Below, one piece after another: positions 7,552-10,640 of a stretch of 10,640 nucleotides of DNA. A program made the translations under genes and the position numbers. Within the stretch, counting starts at the first letter, position 1, and each line of letters opens with the position of its first letter. This stretch comes from Actinomycetota bacterium (GTDB lineage Bacteria > Actinomycetota > Actinomycetes > S36-B12): NCBI GenBank assembly GCA_003456155.1, contig DMPC01000138.1, positions 155-10,794 on the forward strand. Direction: 5' to 3'. Under the pieces are notes generated by a model. The model made no database searches and was not told the DNA's origin. It worked only from the letters and a program-made list of their open reading frames with translations.

Positions 7552-7569
7552 GGGCCCAGTCTGGCCTGA

Positions 7570-7596
7570 CGGGGGCGTGAGCGCGAGCAGCCCCCG
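7570..7596 (-). promoter_or_regulatory. GC-rich hairpin between mreB and mreC
   Basis: Perfect 7-base arms CGGGGGC (7570-7576) and GCCCCCG (7590-7596) flank a 13-base loop, placed a few bases after the mreB TAG and before the mreC ATG. No T-run follows on the minus strand. It could be a weak terminator, an RNase-stop that protects mreB mRNA, or a brake giving more MreB than MreC; the sequence does not decide between these. Confidence 0.5.
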
Positions 7597-7602
7597 CTCG
7601 GC

Positions 7603-8649
7603 CTAACGCCGCGGCTCGGAGACGAGGACCTGCTGGAGCGCATCGAACTCCTCGACGCACTTGCCCGACCCCAGGGCCACGCAGTCGAGAGGCCGGTCCG
7701 CGATGATGATCGGCATCCCCGTCTCGTGACGAAGGCGCTCGTCGAGGCCCCGCAGGAGCGCTCCACCGCCCGTCAGCACGATGCCACGATCCATGATGTC
7801 GCCCGAGAGCTCCGGGGGCGTGCGATCCAGCGTGGCCTTCACGGCATCGACGATGGCGTGCACGGGCTCGTCGATCGCTCGGCGGATCTCCTCGGCGGAG
7901 ACGACGATGGTGCGGGGCAGGCCCGTGATGAGGTCGCGCCCGCGGATCTCGGCGTGCGGCTCGTCGGGCATCGGGAAGGCCGACCCGATCGCCACCTTGA
8001 TCTCCTCGGCGGTGCGCTCCCCCAGCATCAAGGAGTACTCCTTCTTCACGTACTGGATGATCGCGTTGTCCAGCTCGTCGCCCCCCACGCGCACGGACAG
8101 CGAGCACACGATGCCGCCAAGGGAGATGACCGCGACCTCGGATGTCCCGCCACCGATGTCGACGACCATGTTCCCGGTCGGCTCGTGCACCGGCAGTCCG
8201 GCGCCGATGGCCGCGGCCATGGGCTCCTCGATGATGAAGACCTTGCGAGCGCCCGCGGCGTAGCCGGCGTCCTTGACAGCGCGCTGCTCTACTCCGGTGA
8301 TGCCGGAGGGCACGCAGACGATGAGCCGGGGCTTGGCGAGGTGCCGGCGCTTGTGGACCTTCTGGATGAAGTAGCGCAGCATCCGCTCGGTGGTGTCGAA
8401 GTCCGCGATGACGCCGTCCTTCAGCGGACGGATGGCAACGATGTTGCCGGGCGTGCGGCCAATCATCCGCTTGGCCTCGGAGCCGACGGCGAGGATGCCA
8501 CCAGTGTTGTTGTTGATCGCGACGACCGACGGTTCGTTGAGCACGATCCCGCGGCCGCGGACGTAGACCAGGGTGTTGGCGGTGCCCAGATCGACGGCCA
8601 TGTCGCGGCCGACGAACGACGAGCCGCCGAAAGCGGACGAAGCAGCCAT
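7603..8649 (-). CDS. mreB: Rod shape-determining protein MreB (bacterial actin homologue)
   Basis: A cytoplasmic actin-like ATPase (348 aa) that forms membrane-associated filaments and directs the elongation machinery. The actin-fold nucleotide motifs are all present: phosphate-1 DLGTANTLV (20-28), catalytic-region EEPMAAAIGAGLP (141-153), phosphate-2 DIGGGTSEV (164-172) and the adenosine motif TGGGALLRGL (293-302). RPLKDGVIADFDTTE (74-88) is typical of MreB. Length is normal. The frame is open upstream to 8724, but the ATG at 8647-8649 fits best. It gives the usual N-terminus, has GAGGAAGG upstream, and the longer version would cross a TAGGAT promoter box. It probably has its own promoter in the 103-base gap after the hydrolase gene, in addition to any readthrough from ndk. 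DnaK-like or Mbl paralogues share the fold, but the mreCD neighbours fix the identity. Confidence 0.97.
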   Translation of the reverse strand: MAASSAFGGSSFVGRDMAVDLGTANTLVYVRGRGIVLNEPSVVAINNNTGGILAVGSEAKRMIGRTPGNIVAIRPLKDGVIADFDTTERMLRYFIQKVHKRRHLAKPRLIVCVPSGITGVEQRAVKDAGYAAGARKVFIIEEPMAAAIGAGLPVHEPTGNMVVDIGGGTSEVAVISLGGIVCSLSVRVGGDELDNAIIQYVKKEYSLMLGERTAEEIKVAIGSAFPMPDEPHAEIRGRDLITGLPRTIVVSAEEIRRAIDEPVHAIVDAVKATLDRTPPELSGDIMDRGIVLTGGGALLRGLDERLRHETGMPIIIADRPLDCVALGSGKCVEEFDALQQVLVSEPRR

Positions 8650-8686
8650 GGGGAAGCGGCCCTTCCTCGCAGGGGTAGGAGCCCCC

Positions 8687-8692
8687 ATCCTA
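8687..8692 (-). promoter_or_regulatory. Probable -10 box of an mreB promoter
   Basis: TAGGAT on the minus strand fits the actinobacterial housekeeping-sigma -10 consensus TANNNT and lies 37 bases before the mreB ATG, giving an expected leader of about 30 bases. A -35 match is poor: TGAGGG with an 18-base spacer is the best I see. The palindrome CCGCCGCGGCGG (8694-8705) fills the spacer next to it. Confidence 0.5.
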
Positions 8693-8693
8693 G

Positions 8694-8705
8694 CCGCCGC
8701 GGCGG
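8694..8705. repeat. 12-base perfect palindrome in the mreB promoter spacer
   Basis: CCGCCGCGGCGG is perfectly symmetric and starts one base upstream of the putative TAGGAT box. It could be an operator or a chance product of GC-rich sequence. No regulator is identifiable from this window. Confidence 0.35.
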
Positions 8706-8721
8706 GTGCCCCCTCACCACG

Positions 8722-8750
8722 CACGCCTCAGGCGCGGGCAGCCGTGCTGC
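8722..8750 (-). terminator. Two small tandem hairpins after the hydrolase gene (possible weak terminator)
   Basis: Immediately after the TAG at 8753-8755 the transcript can form GCAGC-ACG-GCTGC (8738-8750) and then CGCGCC-TGA-GGCGTG (8722-8736, one G-U pair). Neither is followed by a T-run. Actinobacteria do use hairpins without U-tails, so partial termination before the mreB promoter is possible but unproven. Confidence 0.3.
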
Positions 8751-8752
8751 TC

Positions 8753-10135
8753 CTAGGCCTCGCCGAGACGCTGGGCCCGCTCGATCTCCGTGCGGCGAAG
8801 GTAGGCCTCGAGCCGCTCCGACGTGGCGGGGTCGGCTCGCAGGTCGAACGCCATCGTGGTCACCGCCCCGAGATCGGCCCGGTAGTCGTGGCCCCGACTC
8901 TCGAACAGCCCGGGCTTCACGTGCGTGGCAAACATGGTGTCGACGAAAGCCGCGGCGAAGGTGACGCCCGGCTTCCAGGTCATCCCCTCGGGCACGTTCC
9001 GGCCACGCTGGCCGTCCCGGGGCAGCCACGCGGGCCGATGCAGGAGCAGGAGCGGGCGGAACCTGACCACGGGATCACCGTCGTGCTCGAGGAACCACAC
9101 GCGGGGGCGCGGGGTCGGCACCGGATCGGGCAACTGCTCAGGTCGGTCGACCGTGTAGGACTCCGCTGCACACTCGGCATGGAAGATGTCGGCCCGCTCA
9201 CCGCCGGGCGTGCCGACCCACAGGGCCGCGGAGATCCCGTAGTGGTCCAGATCGGCCGGTCCCCGCGGGATCGCGGTCTGCTGCACCTCGGCGCCGAGGC
9301 TCTCCCCGTAGAGGAGAAGCCGCGGGCCCGTGGGCCGATCCTGCAGCTCGGCGCGGATGGCGTCGAGCAGGAGCTGCTGGGTCCGGGCTCCCTCCTGGAC
9401 CTTGTTCAACGACAGGAAGGAGGGGAGCAGACCGTAGCCGATCGCCACCGCAGCACTGTCGCCGAGCGCCAGCACCTCGAGGACGTCCACCGGGAAGGAG
9501 TTCGCGAAGCCACTGCCCGCGGGTGCCTGGATGATCAGCGTGGCGCGATCGAACGCCCCGGTCCGACGCAGCTCGGCCATCGCCAACCCCACGCGCTGCT
9601 CGACGGTGGCGGCGGCGTCGACGCCGACGAAGACGCGGACCGGCTCGGCGACGGGATCCTGGCCCGTGACCTCCCGGATCGCCTCGGCCGGGGTCACGTA
9701 GTTCACGAAGCGGGCACCCTCGCGACCGAGCTCGGCGATGCTGACGGCAGAGGCGGCGCTCCCCGAGACCGCCGGATCGGCCGGTGTCTGCTGGTACACC
9801 GGATCGAGGTCACGTCCCTGCTCGGCCAGGCCACCCAGCACCCGGCGGGCGGCAACGGAGCCACCCACGCCGACCACGACGGCGGCGGCTGCCCCGATGA
9901 CGACCGGGGTGAGCGTGGTGATCGGCCCGCGACCTCGTCCGGCAGCGGCCCGCAGGAGGGACGCCGAGACCCCGGTCTTGATGCCTGCCGCACCCCCGAC
10001 CAGACCGCCGAGGACGAACGGGAAGGCCTGGCGCACCGGGCCCGGCCACTCCACCAGGGTCGGGCCCCGGGACGCCAGTGCGACCGCGGCACCGACGGCA
10101 GCGCCCACGCCCAGGCCGATCGCGGCGGGCTTCAT
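8753..10135 (-). CDS. Membrane-anchored alpha/beta-hydrolase-like protein (PF10081-like)
   Basis: A 460-aa protein resembling the actinobacterial 'alpha/beta-hydrolase family' membrane proteins (PF10081), whose substrate is unknown to me. The N-terminal about 100 residues are Ala/Gly/Val-rich with two or three membrane segments (about 4-21, 36-58, 74-95), so the catalytic domain is probably tethered to the membrane. From about residue 138 the family blocks follow in order: GARFVNYV (140-147), VRVFVGVDAAAT (166-177), ELRRTGAFDRATLII (188-202), IGYGLLPSFLSL (232-243), the nucleophile elbow GESLG (277-281, S279), LWVGTPGG (305-312), FLEHDGDPVVRF (348-359, acidic candidate D354) and MTWKPGVTF (385-393). 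H416 in GHDYRADL is a candidate catalytic histidine. The ATG lies 6 bases after the ndk stop with no good ribosome-binding site, so coupling to ndk is likely. The motifs suggest an esterase or lipase-type role at the envelope; that is inference. Confidence 0.8.
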   Translation of the reverse strand: MKPAAIGLGVGAAVGAAVALASRGPTLVEWPGPVRQAFPFVLGGLVGGAAGIKTGVSASLLRAAAGRGRGPITTLTPVVIGAAAAVVVGVGGSVAARRVLGGLAEQGRDLDPVYQQTPADPAVSGSAASAVSIAELGREGARFVNYVTPAEAIREVTGQDPVAEPVRVFVGVDAAATVEQRVGLAMAELRRTGAFDRATLIIQAPAGSGFANSFPVDVLEVLALGDSAAVAIGYGLLPSFLSLNKVQEGARTQQLLLDAIRAELQDRPTGPRLLLYGESLGAEVQQTAIPRGPADLDHYGISAALWVGTPGGERADIFHAECAAESYTVDRPEQLPDPVPTPRPRVWFLEHDGDPVVRFRPLLLLHRPAWLPRDGQRGRNVPEGMTWKPGVTFAAAFVDTMFATHVKPGLFESRGHDYRADLGAVTTMAFDLRADPATSERLEAYLRRTEIERAQRLGEA

Positions 10136-10141
10136 GGGCGG

Positions 10142-10549
10142 CTACAGCCCCGGGAAGAACAGCGCGACCTCGCGGGCGGCCGACTCCGGGGAGTCCGACC
10201 CATGGGTGACGTTGTTCTGCATCTCGGTGGCGAGGTCACCGCGGATCGTGCCCATCTCGGCCTTGGCCGGGTTCGTGGCGCCCATCATGGAGCGCCACTG
10301 CACGATGGCGTCGGGGCCCTCGATGACGGCGGCCACCAGGGGGCCGCCGGTGATGAAGGCCACCAGATCGGCGAAGAACGGCTTGTCCCGGTGCTCGCCG
10401 TAGTGGGACTCGGCAATCTCCGCGGTCAGGGTGCGCAGCTCCATCGCGACGATGCGGAAGCCCTTGCGCTCGATGCGACCGAGGACCTCTCCGACGAGGC
10501 CACGGGCCACGCCGTCGGGCTTGATGAGGACGAGGGTGCGCTCGGACAC
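10142..10549 (-). CDS. ndk: Nucleoside diphosphate kinase
   Basis: A cytoplasmic enzyme (135 aa) that transfers the gamma-phosphate of ATP to nucleoside diphosphates through a phosphohistidine, balancing NTP and dNTP pools. The family signature is complete: ERTLVLIKPDGVARGLVGEV (3-22, with K10), GPLVAAVIEG (69-78), GATNPAKAEMGTIRGDLA (90-107) and the active-site NVTHGSDS (113-120), where H116 is the phosphorylated residue. Length is standard. The GTG start (10547-10549) follows AGGGAG by 6 bases. It is the first gene of the run visible here, with a stable stem-loop and a TAGGAT -10 box upstream, and ends 6 bases before the hydrolase gene. In many Actinomycetota ndk sits upstream of mreB, as here, so its place in the cluster is conserved even though its role is general metabolism. 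Confidence 0.97.
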   Translation of the reverse strand: MSERTLVLIKPDGVARGLVGEVLGRIERKGFRIVAMELRTLTAEIAESHYGEHRDKPFFADLVAFITGGPLVAAVIEGPDAIVQWRSMMGATNPAKAEMGTIRGDLATEMQNNVTHGSDSPESAAREVALFFPGL

Positions 10550-10571
10550 GGACTTCTCCCTGGAGGATGGA

Positions 10572-10590
10572 CGCGCTGAACATCAGCGCG
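10572..10590 (-). promoter_or_regulatory. Perfect stem-loop / palindrome in the ndk leader
   Basis: Arms CGCGCTGA (10572-10579) and TCAGCGCG (10583-10590) are perfectly complementary around a 3-base loop. The stem can extend through a G-U and a G-C pair and, past a 2-base bulge, GATG/CATC. It lies between the -10 box and the Shine-Dalgarno site, close to the expected transcription start, so it may act as an RNA stem-loop or as a DNA operator. Confidence 0.5.
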
Positions 10591-10595
10591 CCGTC

Positions 10596-10601
10596 ATCCT
10601 A
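10596..10601 (-). promoter_or_regulatory. Probable -10 box of the ndk promoter
   Basis: TAGGAT on the minus strand, 46 bases before the ndk GTG, matches the same hexamer found ahead of mreB. No good -35 hexamer is visible 16-18 bases further upstream, which is common in high-GC actinobacterial promoters. Confidence 0.5.
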
Positions 10602-10640
10602 CTGAGCGACCCACGCCCGACCGCCGAGCGGCAGTGAATG

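Noticed and set aside
8650..8724. N-terminal extension of MreB to an ATG at 8724
   Set aside because: The extra 25 residues are not MreB-like, cross the TAGGAT box, and the ATG at 8647-8649 has its own ribosome-binding site and gives the normal N-terminus.
7726..8964. A 412-codon plus-strand frame opposite mreB
   Set aside because: The product is a His/Asp/Gly/Arg-rich shadow of the MreB coding sequence, with no motif and no plausible start signal.
8573..10579. A 668-codon open frame on the plus strand opposite ndk and the hydrolase gene
   Set aside because: It covers two well-supported minus-strand genes plus a promoter region, has no recognisable domain, and looks like a third-position GC shadow.
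10602..10640. Possible 3' end of another minus-strand gene entering from the right
   Set aside because: All three minus-strand frames entering from the edge hit a stop near 10580-10603, and fewer than 40 bases are visible, so no gene can be supported. A gene upstream of ndk is expected in related genomes.
1..10640. CRISPR arrays, insertion sequences, tRNA/rRNA genes, toxin-antitoxin or defence genes
   Set aside because: I looked for direct repeats, transposase motifs and cloverleaf-like segments and saw none; nearly all the DNA is accounted for by nine housekeeping-type genes in one orientation.

Overview
The window looks like chromosomal DNA of a rod-shaped, high-GC Gram-positive bacterium (Actinomycetota). 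By eye it is about two thirds G+C. Six of the nine genes start with GTG. Stop codons are TGA or TAG. Two good TAGGAT-type -10 hexamers are present. The gene order ndk ... mreB-mreC-mreD-PBP2-rodA-radical SAM-DUF2344 is a known actinobacterial arrangement, usually followed by rne/rng, rplU, rpmA and obg (expected to the left of base 1, not visible here). I cannot name the genus; Nocardioides-like groups are a guess only. I see no mobile element, CRISPR array, tRNA or rRNA, and the genes look vertically inherited.

All nine genes lie on the minus strand, so transcription runs from high to low coordinates. From right to left: a promoter and stem-loop leader (about 10560-10601); ndk (10142-10549); an integral-membrane alpha/beta-hydrolase-like protein (8753-10135) only 6 bases after ndk; a 103-base spacer with two small hairpins, a palindrome, a TAGGAT promoter box and the mreB ribosome-binding site; mreB (7603-8649); a 51-base spacer with a GC hairpin; mreC and mreD overlapping by 4 bases; a 139-base spacer that looks like a structured RNA leader; the class B transpeptidase PBP2 (3733-5883) and rodA (2564-3736), overlapping as ATGA; then a cobalamin-domain-like radical SAM protein (554-2554) and the start of its DUF2344 partner (1-550, cut by the window edge).

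Together mreB, mreC, mreD, PBP2 and RodA form the core of the elongasome. MreB filaments in the cytoplasm, coupled through membrane MreC and MreD, guide RodA (glycosyltransferase that polymerises lipid II) and PBP2 (transpeptidase that cross-links the glycan). The tight overlaps suggest translational coupling in two blocks, mreC-mreD and PBP2-rodA-radical SAM-DUF2344. Each block is preceded by a structured spacer, so expression may be tuned between mreB, mreC/D and PBP2/RodA. Ndk balances nucleoside triphosphates. The hydrolase and the radical SAM pair are the least understood members.

I found no clear new multi-gene defence or mobile system. The points most worth a second look are the hydrolase between ndk and mreB, the structured leaders before ndk, mreC and PBP2, and the radical SAM/DUF2344 pair, in which the usual cobalamin-ligand histidine position holds tyrosine.
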